A program made the position numbers and the translations under genes. A stretch of DNA of 15,642 nucleotides from Gemmatimonadota bacterium. Lineage in GTDB: Bacteria; GCA-2686955. The notes beneath the pieces are model-generated. The model worked only from the letters and a program-made list of their open reading frames with translations. It was not told the DNA's origin and did not search any database. Location: contig NYZA01000001.1 in NCBI GenBank assembly GCA_002686955.1, positions 10,600 through 26,241 on the forward strand, given 5' to 3'. This document shows, in pieces, positions 1 through 7,573 of the stretch. How positions within the stretch are numbered: position 1 is the stretch's first letter; every line of letters starts with the position of its first letter.

Positions 1-1728
1 GCGCCGCCTACGTTCCGCTCCGATGCCGGGAATCGCGTCGAGCTGAGATTCGAGACCGGCCTTTCCCCTGAGCGATCGGTGATAGGTCACGGCATAACGG
101 TGGGCTTCGTCGCGGATGCGGCGCAGGAGCAGGTGGCCCGCGGAGGCGGGGGCGATCGGTATTGGAGTCGGTGACAGGGGTCGATACACCTCTTCGAGCC
201 GCTTCGCCAAGCCGAAGACCGGGATCTGGTCCATCTCGCAGTCCCGCAGGGCGGCGACGGCCGCGCTGAGCTGCCCTCTTCCACCATCGACGAGGATCAG
301 CCCCGGCGATTCCAAACCCTCTTCTCGCACGCGACTGTATCGACGCGACAGCACCTCGCGCATGCTCGCGAAATCGTCGTTGCCGTGGTCCCCCCGGATC
401 TTGAAGCGACGGTATTCGCTTCGATCGGCGCTGCCGTCGGTGAACACGACCATGCCGGCTACCACATGCGTTCCCTGCACATGAGAGATGTCGAAACCCT
501 CGACGCGCGCGGGCGGATCCTCCAACCCCAGAGTCAAGGCGAGGTCGCGGAGCGCATCTTGGGCCCATCGATCGGAGCGGTTGAGCGCGTGCTCGTGGAG
601 GAGGTGCTTGCCCTGCGTCTCGGCCATCTCGATTAGCTTCCGCCGATCGCCCCTGAGCGGTCGCAAGAGTGTCACCTTGGCCCCGCGCGCCGATGCAAGG
701 GCATCCGCCAGCGGCTCCCGATCGGGGAGCGCGCAGTTCACGAGAAGGGTCGGAGGGACGTCGCGACCACCTAAATAGTGTTGTTTGATGAAGGCATTCA
801 GCTTCTCCCCCTCGGACCAACTCTCGGCCGCGGTCAGGCGGTGCGCCCGGCGTCCCACCAACCTTCCGGCCCGCACCTCGAGCACCAGCGCTAGAACGAG
901 CGGAGCCCGCTCCACTAATGCCACCGCATCGATCTCCCCACCGCCCTCCATCACCACCCGCTGGGCGGCGGACACCCGTTTGATCCCTCGAATCTGGTCC
1001 CGCAAGAGCGCGGCGCGTTCGAAATCGAGTCTCTCGGCGCTCGAGTGCATCCGCTGCTCCAGATCGACGGCCAGGCGCTCCGATCGGCCCGAGAGAAGGC
1101 GCTCCGCCTGGTCGATCATCGCAGAATAATCAGCTGCCGACACTTTTCCGGTGCAAGGGGCCAGGCAGCGGCCGATATGGAAATCGAGACACTCTCGGCG
1201 ATGGGGCGGGAAGGGGAGTTTCTCGTCACACGAGCGGGCATAAAAGAGGCGGCTCGCGGCCTTGAGCATGGCGTTCATGTCCTTCACCGATATGAAGGGC
1301 CCGTAGTACCGCGAGCCGTCCCGGACGATCCGCCGGGTCTTTCGTATGCGGGGGAACTCCTCGTTCGAGACCTGAATATAGGGGTACGATTTGTCGTCTT
1401 TCAGGTAGACGTTGTAGCGAGGCTTGTGGTGCTTGATCAGGCTCGCCTCGAGCACCAACGCCTCGGCTTCGGTGTCGGTGACCATGTATTCCAGGCGCGC
1501 GAGGCGACCGACCAGGGCTCGCTCCTTCGGGGCCAGACCGGTCGGCTCGCGGAAGTAGGATCGCACGCGCTTGCTGAGGTCGCGGGCTTTGCCGACGTAG
1601 ATCACCAGCTCCGAAGCATCGAACATCAGGTACACGCCCGCGCTCTGCGGGAGATTATCGAGGAAGCTCTCGACGCTGAGCTCCGCGGCCGTGGGAGCGA
1701 GAACCAACGCGTGTTGTGTGCGGGACAT
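1..1728 (-). CDS. uvrC: Excinuclease ABC subunit C (UvrC), 3' end missing
   Basis: Nuclease of UvrABC nucleotide excision repair; it cuts the damaged strand on both sides of the lesion in the cytoplasm. The window holds 576 codons; typical UvrC is about 600 residues, so only the end of the C-terminal helix-hairpin-helix region lies beyond base 1 (it breaks off after IPGIG, about residues 566-570). The N-terminal GIY-YIG nuclease shows GVY at 31-33, YVGKA at 44-48 and a conserved [15 protein letters not shown] stretch from about 93. Four cysteines (C167, C180, C188, C192) match in spacing the [4Fe-4S] ligands described for E. coli UvrC. A UVR (UvrB-binding) helix pair follows at about 210-250. 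The RNase H-like C-terminal nuclease keeps D413 (FDISHVQG), D481 (LVDGGRGQL) and the [12 protein letters not shown] block at 540-551. The ATG at 1726-1728 is the first start after an in-frame TAG. Divergent from folE. Family assignment is certain. Confidence 0.97.
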   Translation of the reverse strand, partial: MSRTQHALVLAPTAAELSVESFLDNLPQSAGVYLMFDASELVIYVGKARDLSKRVRSYFREPTGLAPKERALVGRLARLEYMVTDTEAEALVLEASLIKHHKPRYNVYLKDDKSYPYIQVSNEEFPRIRKTRRIVRDGSRYYGPFISVKDMNAMLKAASRLFYARSCDEKLPFPPHRRECLDFHIGRCLAPCTGKVSAADYSAMIDQAERLLSGRSERLAVDLEQRMHSSAERLDFERAALLRDQIRGIKRVSAAQRVVMEGGGEIDAVALVERAPLVLALVLEVRAGRLVGRRAHRLTAAESWSEGEKLNAFIKQHYLGGRDVPPTLLVNCALPDREPLADALASARGAKVTLLRPLRGDRRKLIEMAETQGKHLLHEHALNRSDRWAQDALRDLALTLGLEDPPARVEGFDISHVQGTHVVAGMVVFTDGSADRSEYRRFKIRGDHGNDDFASMREVLSRRYSRVREEGLESPGLILVDGGRGQLSAAVAALRDCEMDQIPVFGLAKRLEEVYRPLSPTPIPIAPASAGHLLLRRIRDEAHRYAVTYHRSLRGKAGLESQLDAIPGIGAERRRR

Positions 1729-1800
1729 GCAGAAGAGTGTAGGCTACGCTCCAGTAGGCTGGATGCCGTCACCTCTCCAGGATCTTCGAGTCCCCCGTCA

Positions 1801-2340
1801 ATGAACGATCTGATTCGACAACTGCTGAACGAACTGGGTGAAGATCCCGATCGTGAGGGACTGCGCCTCACCCCCAAGCGCGTGGCCGAGTCGCTCCGTT
1901 TTCTCACCTCCGGCTACGGAGCCGATCCCGACGAGATCTTGAACTCCGCCGTCTTCCAGGTGGACTACGACGAGATGGTGCTGGTTCGCGACATCGAGGT
2001 CTTCAGCCTCTGCGAGCACCATATGCTCCCCTTTTTCGGAAAGGCGCATGTGGCCTACATCCCGAAAGAGAAGATCGTGGGGTTGTCGAAGATCGCTCGA
2101 TTGGTGGAAGTCTACGCCCGCCGATTGCAGGTTCAGGAACGGCTCACCCAAGAGATCGCGGCAACGATCGAGAAGCTGATCGATCCGGAAGGGGTCGGCA
2201 TGGTGATCGAGGCGCAACATCTGTGCATGCGGATGCGGGGGGTCGCCAAGCAGCACTCTTCGGTGACGACCAGCGCCATGTTGGGTGTCTTTCGCGAGGG
2301 GCCGACGCGGCAGGAGTTTCTCAGGCTGATCCGAGACTAG
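1801..2340 (+). CDS. folE: GTP cyclohydrolase I (FolE)
   Basis: Converts GTP to 7,8-dihydroneopterin triphosphate, the first step of folate (and some pterin) synthesis; cytoplasmic, normally a homodecamer. The protein is 179 residues, typical of the short bacterial form. The zinc ligands are visible: C71 and H74 in [10 protein letters not shown], and C142 in QHLCMRMRG. Their spacing equals that of E. coli C110/H113/C181. The family's [12 protein letters not shown] stretch follows C142. The reading frame stays open far upstream across the antisense of uvrC, but homology begins at the ATG used here. The ribosome site is weak (CGAG about 10 bases upstream). The 72-bp gap to uvrC must hold both divergent promoters. 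The 3' end overlaps the convergent glycosyltransferase by 20 bp. No FolE2-type or fusion features are seen. Confidence 0.97.
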   Translation: MNDLIRQLLNELGEDPDREGLRLTPKRVAESLRFLTSGYGADPDEILNSAVFQVDYDEMVLVRDIEVFSLCEHHMLPFFGKAHVAYIPKEKIVGLSKIARLVEVYARRLQVQERLTQEIAATIEKLIDPEGVGMVIEAQHLCMRMRGVAKQHSSVTTSAMLGVFREGPTRQEFLRLIRD

Positions 2341-3622
2341 CTTCGGTCACCTGCTCCAGTACCGCCGCGAATTCGGTCGCGATCCGGGGCCGCGTGTAGG
2401 GTTCGAGCGCTTCTTCCCGCCCCTGCCAGCGAAAAGATCCGTCGTGGAAGGCGCCAATCCAACGCTTCAGCGCCGAGGTCGCGCCCTCGACGTCCTCCGG
2501 AGCAAAACAGATACCGGCCCCGGTTTCGCGCAAGACCTTTCCGGTGGCTTCCGGCGATGCCAGGGCGAAGACCGGCCGGCGGGCGCCCAAGTACTCGAAG
2601 AGCTTGCCCGGCAACGTGAGGTTATTCCCCTCGCCGCCCGCATCGACCAGCAGCAAGGCGTCGGCCTCGCGCTGACGCCGCACGATCTCTCGGTGGGGCT
2701 GGGTGGGATGGAAGGTGACCAGATCTTCGAGCGATCGCGCCCTCAGGATCCGATCGTTGATCGCGTCTCGTCCGCCGATCGAGTCGACCCGAACGACCGA
2801 CGCGAGGTCCGGAAAGTCGGAACGAAGCCGATCCAGCACGGACGCCAATGGGGCGATATTGCGCCGGAGGGTCAGTGTGCCGGTGTGGAGCAGCCGCAGA
2901 GGTGCCCCGGAAGCAGCCCCTCTCTCAGCGGCCGCGGCGGGGTAGTCGGCTGGATCGAAACCGTTGGTGATGGTGCGCATCTTCCCGGCGTGCGGTGGGT
3001 ATCTTCGGGCGAAGTCGGTCCGCATCGCTTCGGTCACCATCACCATGGCGTCACAGCCGCGAACGACCCGCGCCTCCAGGTGTCGATCGATCGCGCGATG
3101 CAGCGGCGTGGGGGGACGGAAGTGGATCCTGCGGGTCCATGGATCGCGGAAGTCGGCGACCCAGGGGAGCCGAGCGTCAGCGACCGCGGCCCGAGTCGCG
3201 ACGTGGGCGGAATCTGGCGGCGAGGTGCTCACGACGACATCGAAGCGGTCCGAACGCAGCAGAGAGGAGACGGGGCGGCGTGCGGCCAGCGCCCATGGCA
3301 GATAGATGTCGGGGACGAGCACGAGACCGGCGGCCGTGCGGGCGATGCGGTAGAGGCGATCGGGGCGGGCGCCTCGAGCCTGCTTGTTCGCCTGGGCCGG
3401 CAGACTGGTGGGAAGGGGAGAGGGGACGCGGTGAACGACCAGATCGGGCGGGAGCTCGTCCAGGAGCTCCGGATCGGTCGCGTCGGCGGGTGGCGGGGAG
3501 AGTACGAGCACTTCGGCAACCCAGCGATCTCGAGGGAGATAGCGGAGCAGTTTGACGATCCGCTGAACCCCACCTCCGCCGATGGGAGGGAAGAAGCAGG
3601 ACACGAAAAGGGCGCGCCTCAA
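2321..3622 (-). CDS. Glycosyltransferase, GT4-like (GT-B fold)
   Basis: A 433-residue predicted retaining glycosyltransferase that would move a sugar from a nucleotide-sugar donor to a glycan, lipid or polysaccharide acceptor; substrate unknown. The N-terminus [16 protein letters not shown] (6-21) is the glycine-rich start typical of family-4 enzymes. A conserved FRDPW motif lies at 158-162 and [10 protein letters not shown] at 218-227 marks the inter-domain region. The C-terminal donor-binding domain has LLHTGTL at about 244-250 and [18 protein letters not shown] at 337-354, with the expected glutamate E343. No signal peptide or clear membrane segment is seen. The start is a TTG at 3620-3622, with no ATG close by in frame, so an upstream non-ATG start is possible. 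It is divergent from the next gene with only 20 bp between starts. There are no polysaccharide-cluster genes beside it, so its pathway cannot be inferred. Confidence 0.88.
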   Translation of the reverse strand: MRRALFVSCFFPPIGGGGVQRIVKLLRYLPRDRWVAEVLVLSPPPADATDPELLDELPPDLVVHRVPSPLPTSLPAQANKQARGARPDRLYRIARTAAGLVLVPDIYLPWALAARRPVSSLLRSDRFDVVVSTSPPDSAHVATRAAVADARLPWVADFRDPWTRRIHFRPPTPLHRAIDRHLEARVVRGCDAMVMVTEAMRTDFARRYPPHAGKMRTITNGFDPADYPAAAAERGAASGAPLRLLHTGTLTLRRNIAPLASVLDRLRSDFPDLASVVRVDSIGGRDAINDRILRARSLEDLVTFHPTQPHREIVRRQREADALLLVDAGGEGNNLTLPGKLFEYLGARRPVFALASPEATGKVLRETGAGICFAPEDVEGATSALKRWIGAFHDGSFRWQGREEALEPYTRPRIATEFAAVLEQVTEASLGSA

Positions 3623-3642
3623 CGGTCTCTGCTTTCGCGAGA

Positions 3643-4353
3643 ATGTCCGAGTATCAACCCATGAACCCTGCCCGAGTCGTCGAATCCACGGACCCCGAAC
3701 CCGCCCTGCTCTTCAGCTGCGAGCATGCCGGGAACGCTCTTCCGGCCGGCGTCGATGCGCGCGGGCTCATCGAAAGCCACTGGGCCTTCGATCTCGGCGC
3801 CGCGGAGCTGGTGGCCGATATCGCGCGAAGGTTGGGAGCGCCCGCGGTGCTGGCGCCCTTCTCTCGACTGTGGATCGATCCGAACCGCTCTCCCCGAGAT
3901 CCGGAGCTGATCGTACAGAGCTGCGGCGGCCACCCGATCCCCTTCAACCTGGGGATCGACGCCGCGGAACGTGAGCACCGGCAGCTTCGCTGGCACGGCG
4001 GATTCCACGACAGGCTCGCAGAGGAGATCTCGAAGCACGCTTCGCTTAGGCTCCTGGTCAGTATTCATACATTCACTCCCACGCTCCGGGGCCTCGAGAG
4101 GCCGTACTCCCTCGGTGTGCTCCACGATGGGCCGAGCGATTCCGTCCGCGCCCTTTTTCGGGCGCTTCGCTCGGAAGGGTTCGATCCACGAGACAACGAA
4201 CCCTACTCCGGCTTTGATGGGATGATCTACTCCATCGCCCGCCACGGTGTGGAATCGGGCGTTCCATATGTCGAGCTGGAGGTGCGCAACGACAAGACTC
4301 GATCGACGATGCCGGCCCGACTCGCGCGCGCGCTCCGGTCGGCGCTCGATTGA
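3643..4353 (+). CDS. N-formylglutamate amidohydrolase family protein
   Basis: A 236-residue protein of the N-formylglutamate amidohydrolase (FGase, HutG-type) family, metal-dependent hydrolases that release formate from N-formyl-glutamate at the end of one histidine-degradation route. Visible family motifs are LFSCEHAGNALP (23-34), HWAFDLGA (46-53), SRLWIDPNRSP (74-84), VSIHTFTPTLRG in the middle, and a C-terminal PYVELEVRND. Many standalone family members act on unknown N-acyl substrates; no other hut genes are in the window, so the histidine link is family knowledge only. The ATG at 3643 is used; another in-frame ATG at 3661 is possible, and neither has a strong ribosome site. The stop codon TGA directly abuts the repeat element that starts at 4354. 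Confidence 0.85.
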   Translation: MSEYQPMNPARVVESTDPEPALLFSCEHAGNALPAGVDARGLIESHWAFDLGAAELVADIARRLGAPAVLAPFSRLWIDPNRSPRDPELIVQSCGGHPIPFNLGIDAAEREHRQLRWHGGFHDRLAEEISKHASLRLLVSIHTFTPTLRGLERPYSLGVLHDGPSDSVRALFRALRSEGFDPRDNEPYSGFDGMIYSIARHGVESGVPYVELEVRNDKTRSTMPARLARALRSALD

Positions 4354-4358
4354 CCTAA

Positions 4359-4378
4359 GGGTCCACGCAAGAATGACT
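4359..4378 (+). repeat. Left terminal inverted repeat of the foldback element
   Basis: Sequence gggtccacgcaagaatgact. It matches the reverse complement of 4518-4537 at 19 of 20 positions; the only difference is an A at 4365 where the other end gives G. If the target duplication is TAA, this is the full terminal repeat; if it is CCTAAGG, the repeat starts at 4361. Confidence 0.75.
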
Positions 4379-4517
4379 AGCGAGTTTCGCATCCCATCTG
4401 CACCCCATCTCCGGTCGATCGGCAAGCCCCGAGATCTCAAAACAGCCCGACTATTCCTCTGGTTTCGGAGCTCGCCGATCGACCAGATCTGCGGCACATC
4501 TGGGCGCCAAGATGACA

Positions 4518-4537
4518 AGTCATTCTTGCGCGGACCC
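4518..4537 (-). repeat. Right terminal inverted repeat of the foldback element
   Basis: Partner of 4359-4378, 19 of 20 matching in inverted orientation. It is followed at once by the right copy of the putative target duplication (TAA at 4538-4540 within CCTAAGG at 4536-4542). Confidence 0.75.
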
Positions 4538-4623
4538 TAAGGGCGCGCAAAGGCGTGCCGATAGTCCCTGGAGGGGCTCCGACACTCGTCCCTCCGGCCG
4601 TTCCCATCTTTGAGGATCATCCG

Positions 4624-5901
4624 ATGCGCGTAGCTCAGGAGTATTTGGAGTTCGCCGATATTTGCGAGCTTTCTAGTTTGCTCGGCTTGTCGAGCGCGGG
4701 CGAGATCGAGGGCCTGACCTTGGCGGAGGACATCATCAACTCCAGCGGTGGTGTGCTCTACAAGGGGGGGAGTAGCTTCGGGGTTCGGCAGGAGCGCAAG
4801 CTGCGCAGCCTGATGGAGGAGTACGAACAGGCCTACCCGGTTCGAATCGAGCGCAACGACGCACTCACCGGATATGTAGCCGAACTGGTCCAGCGCGACC
4901 TCGCCAAGGTCGAAGAGGCGGTACGCGGCCGAAAGCCCTTCAGCGAGTCTTTGGAGCAGATCGCTCCGTTGGGGAGGCTTTTCGAGAAGCACCTGAAAGA
5001 GCGACCTGATCTGGCGCTCGGGCTTTTCACCGCGCGCGAGCGAGAGCACGAGATCACCGGCGATCCGCTGCCTCCGCTCTACCATCACACCCTGTTCCGT
5101 TCGGTGATGTTGGTTGCCCTCATGGAGTTCGTCCAGGAACACACAGGGACCGATCTCGATCCTGAGGTGGACTATCACGTGGCGCTGGAGGGGTCGTTTC
5201 TGCTCTACTCCGCCGCGAAAGACGAGCTCAAGACGATTCTCGCGCCGGAGAAGCGCCGCCGTGGAAGGACCTACAAGTGCGCAATGGCGGCTCTGGGACG
5301 TGTCCTGCACACGATGGAGCTCGACTCTCAGGTGGAACCGGTCATGGAGTTCGTCTTGGCGCACTACGGCGGAGACCATACGGTCGCGTCTCTCTCCTCG
5401 GAGACGGCGATGCGGGCCAACTTCATCATCGGCGTAGACGAATTCGCTCAGATGGTTTCGGGGCATCTCGAGGGGAATATGCCGATGAGAGAGGCCTTCG
5501 AGAGGATACTGAAGCTCGGGATTCAGCACCGGCTCTCGAGCATCGTGGTCGAAGCGCTCGCCCGAGGATTCCCTCAGTTGGCGTCGTTCGATTTCTACTC
5601 GGAGCTCGAGCGGATTCTCGGGGATTGCGAATCGCGCTCCGGGCATCCCCACCCGATCCACAGTCTCTTCTCCGCCACTCTGGTGCTGTGCGGGGCACGG
5701 GATTCTCAGTGTGCCCACTACAGCGGGAGCGCGGGTCAGCCAGTCTACATCACACAAGACGTCGATTCAGGTCTGGCCGCCGGAACCTACGGCACCTGCA
5801 AACTGATGACCCTCCAGCTGACCTCTCTCTACGACCGATATTACACCGAGATCAAAGAGGGAGTGACCGTGGACCGGAACGCGGGGCTCAAGACCGGCTG
5901 A
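4624..5901 (+). CDS. Degenerate HD-GYP-like domain protein
   Basis: A 425-residue protein without a family I can name firmly. Residues 30-75 (LTLAEDIINSSGGVLYKGGS...) resemble the N-terminal module found ahead of many HD-GYP domains (a 'di.d..G.vLl.kG' pattern). Residues 150-315 follow the HD-GYP layout: HHTLFRSVMLVALMEFV (154-170) where the first helix sits, EGSFLLYSAAKDEL (189-202) where LLHDIGK is expected, FVLAHYGGDHTVASL (243-257) where HHER...GYP is expected, and FIIGVDEFAQMVSG (267-280) where the 'aDafdAlts' helix is expected. The HD pair and the GYP triad are absent, so cyclic-di-GMP hydrolysis is unlikely; a sensor or scaffold role is inference. The C-terminal 100 residues are unrecognised. 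ATG at 4624 was chosen because GAGG lies 8 bases upstream; an in-frame GTG at 4555 has a poorly spaced site. It overlaps the end of nuoI by 14 bp, convergently. Confidence 0.6.
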   Translation: MRVAQEYLEFADICELSSLLGLSSAGEIEGLTLAEDIINSSGGVLYKGGSSFGVRQERKLRSLMEEYEQAYPVRIERNDALTGYVAELVQRDLAKVEEAVRGRKPFSESLEQIAPLGRLFEKHLKERPDLALGLFTAREREHEITGDPLPPLYHHTLFRSVMLVALMEFVQEHTGTDLDPEVDYHVALEGSFLLYSAAKDELKTILAPEKRRRGRTYKCAMAALGRVLHTMELDSQVEPVMEFVLAHYGGDHTVASLSSETAMRANFIIGVDEFAQMVSGHLEGNMPMREAFERILKLGIQHRLSSIVVEALARGFPQLASFDFYSELERILGDCESRSGHPHPIHSLFSATLVLCGARDSQCAHYSGSAGQPVYITQDVDSGLAAGTYGTCKLMTLQLTSLYDRYYTEIKEGVTVDRNAGLKTG

Positions 5902-6466
5902 CTTCTCGGGCTCGCGGCGCCAAGTCCTCTCGGTCGATGGGCGGATAGACCTCCATACCCTCGCCTTGCTCGTTGCCCATCAGCGCCTCACGACCCCAGA
6001 CCAGCCCCGCCCGAGAGTCCATCGCCACGTCGAAGATGCCGGTGTCCATCCGGATGGCGTCGACTGGGCAGGCTTCTACGCAGAAGCCGCAGAAGGAGCA
6101 CTTCGACAGATCGATTTCGAAGCTCTTGGGGCGTTTCTCGATCGCCCTATCGTCGACCGCTTCGGGAACGATGTCGATCGCGTGGCAGGGGCAGGCGGTC
6201 TCGCAGCACAAGCAGGCCGTGCAAGCGACAGTACCGTTCGCTTTTCGGGTCAGCCGGTGCATACCACGAAAGCGAGGCATCAGATCGGCCGGCACATCGG
6301 GGTAGGGGATCGTGACCGCGGCGGGCACGTTCTTCTTGAGTCCGGCGGCATGGGCGATGTGCAGCGACAGATTTCGCGTGAAGTGATGGACGGTAACCGA
6401 AAGGCCGCGCAGAACTTCGGGCAAGTAGATCCGCTCGAGCCAAGTCTGCCGATGTTGCGTCAACAT
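5888..6466 (-). CDS. nuoI: NADH-quinone oxidoreductase subunit I (NuoI)
   Basis: Iron-sulfur subunit that links NuoG to NuoB in the peripheral arm of complex I. At 192 residues it carries two ferredoxin-like [4Fe-4S] motifs (clusters N6a and N6b): C82, C85, C88, C92 followed by P, and C123, C126, C129, C133 followed by P. An extra cysteine, C87, sits inside the first motif. The N-terminal 45 residues form the amphipathic region that docks on NuoH. It is the last nuo gene present. The ATG at 6464-6466 is the first start after the nuoH stop; that stop is in the same frame, only nine codons upstream. The ribosome site is weak, suggesting coupling to nuoH. Confidence 0.97.
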   Translation of the reverse strand: MLTQHRQTWLERIYLPEVLRGLSVTVHHFTRNLSLHIAHAAGLKKNVPAAVTIPYPDVPADLMPRFRGMHRLTRKANGTVACTACLCCETACPCHAIDIVPEAVDDRAIEKRPKSFEIDLSKCSFCGFCVEACPVDAIRMDTGIFDVAMDSRAGLVWGREALMGNEQGEGMEVYPPIDREDLAPRAREVSRS

Positions 6467-6490
6467 TTTGGGATCACCCGCTTTCAGGTG

Positions 6491-7573
6491 TCAAGCCGCC
6501 GCGAGGATCCAGGCGCCCGTCGCGGCCACGTTGAAGAGGGCCAGGGGGAGCAGGATCTTCCAGCCGAGATGCATGAGCTGATCGTAGCGGAACCGGGGCA
6601 GAGTCCAGCGGATCGTCAGCAGGAGCCAACAGAAGAAGACAACCTTGATCCAGAAAGCGCCGAACTGGAGCCAGGGGACCAAAGCCGCCGGAGTGACCAG
6701 AAAGAGACCGAAAGGCAAGTGGAAGCCGTCGGCCATCAGATAGGGAACCTGGTAGCCACCGAAGTAGAGGGTCGACACGAGGCCGGCGACCACGACGGTG
6801 GTGACGAACTCGGCCATGAAGAACATGCCGAACTTCATGCCGCTGTACTCGAGGAAGCAGCCGATGATCTCCGACTCCGCTTCGGGTATGTCGAAGGGGG
6901 CCCGTTTCGTTTCGGCGATCGAGGCGGTGATCAGCAGCAGGAAACCCAGAGGCTGGTAGATGATCCCCCAGTTCGGTAGGAAGCCGGCGAAGAGACCGGT
7001 CTGCGCCCGTGCGATCTCCATCAGGTCGAGGGTGCCGTAGACCATGACCGATCCGACGACCGCGAGGCCGAGGGCCAGCTCGTAGCTGATCATCTGCCCG
7101 GCTGCCCGCATGGCGCCGAGCATCGCGAAACGGTTGTTCGACGACCACCCGCCGAGAACGATCGCGTAAACCGTGACCGACGCCATCGCGAAGATGAAGA
7201 GGAATCCGATATTCATTGGGGCGAGGCGCATCTCGACCGTGTGACCGAAGAGGGTGACGGTGTCGCCCATCGGAATCGCTGCGAAGGCGACGATCGCAGG
7301 GAAAATCGCCAGAAAAGGGGCAAGCGAGTGGATGAAGCGATTGGCGAAGGGGGGGACGAAGTCCTCCTTCGTCATCATCTTGATGGCGTCGGCGATGATG
7401 TGGAAGAGACCGATCGCCCGGAAGCCGAGGATCGCCGCGCGATTGGCGCCGATCCGGTCCTGCATCACCGCGCTCTGCTTCCGCTCCGCCCAAGTCAGCA
7501 GGGCGGCAAGGGTCATCAGTGTCGACACGGCGACGATCGTCTTGACGATCGCGATCACGAATTCGCCCGTCAT
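6491..7573 (-). CDS. nuoH: NADH-quinone oxidoreductase subunit H (NuoH)
   Basis: Membrane subunit at the base of the peripheral arm that forms much of the quinone chamber; 360 residues with about eight hydrophobic segments. Family blocks are clear: AERKQSAVMQDRIGANR (29-45), ADAIKMMTKEDFVPP (about 61-75), and AETKRAPFDIPEAESE followed by EYSGMKFGMFFMAEF. Two blocks deviate from the usual bacterial form: GANR replaces the common GPNR, and the segment between PEAESE and EYSG (IIGCFL) is one residue shorter than the common VAGFHT-type segment. The ATG overlaps the nuoG stop as ATGA (7570-7573), so translation is probably coupled. The first membrane segment starts at about residue 5. Confidence 0.97.
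   Translation of the reverse strand: MTGEFVIAIVKTIVAVSTLMTLAALLTWAERKQSAVMQDRIGANRAAILGFRAIGLFHIIADAIKMMTKEDFVPPFANRFIHSLAPFLAIFPAIVAFAAIPMGDTVTLFGHTVEMRLAPMNIGFLFIFAMASVTVYAIVLGGWSSNNRFAMLGAMRAAGQMISYELALGLAVVGSVMVYGTLDLMEIARAQTGLFAGFLPNWGIIYQPLGFLLLITASIAETKRAPFDIPEAESEIIGCFLEYSGMKFGMFFMAEFVTTVVVAGLVSTLYFGGYQVPYLMADGFHLPFGLFLVTPAALVPWLQFGAFWIKVVFFCWLLLTIRWTLPRFRYDQLMHLGWKILLPLALFNVAATGAWILAAA

Larger units (their letters stand above)
4354..4542. mobile_element. MITE-like foldback element with inverted ends and target duplication
   Basis: A 189-bp non-coding block between two genes. Its ends form a 25-bp inverted repeat (4354-4378 against 4518-4542) with two mismatches. A second pair of arms lies inside at the matching position (4413-4432 against 4465-4484, 18 of 20 matching), separated by a 32-base loop. 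The intervening segments 4397-4412 and 4485-4500 are of equal length but only half matching, so the whole element folds on itself. The outermost CCTAAGG is also a direct repeat (4354-4360 and 4536-4542), as expected of a target-site duplication. Because CCTAAGG is nearly its own complement, the true duplication could be TAA, CTAAG or CCTAAGG. There is no transposase, so it would need one encoded elsewhere. The alternative is a large transcriptional hairpin. Confidence 0.7.

Noticed and set aside
1739-1760. Direct repeat GTAGGCT twice, 15 bp apart, between uvrC and folE
   Set aside because: Seven bases only, no symmetry and no known site; likely chance.
1045-1800. Upstream in-frame extension of folE
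   Set aside because: It would run antisense through uvrC and has no homology; FolE of this length begins at 1801.
2444-3664. 406-codon open frame on the plus strand
   Set aside because: Antisense of the glycosyltransferase, whose motifs are unmistakable. Long antisense frames are expected in GC-rich DNA.
4354-4542. Ordinary rho-independent terminator after the amidohydrolase gene
   Set aside because: The arms are far longer than usual, no T-run follows either arm, and the outer ends are also direct repeats. A role in stopping transcription is not excluded but is not the best reading.
4537-5757. 406-codon open frame on the minus strand
   Set aside because: Antisense of the HD-GYP-like gene. 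Its product is rich in R, H, L and E without any domain pattern, while the plus-strand product has helical regularity and a well-placed ribosome site.
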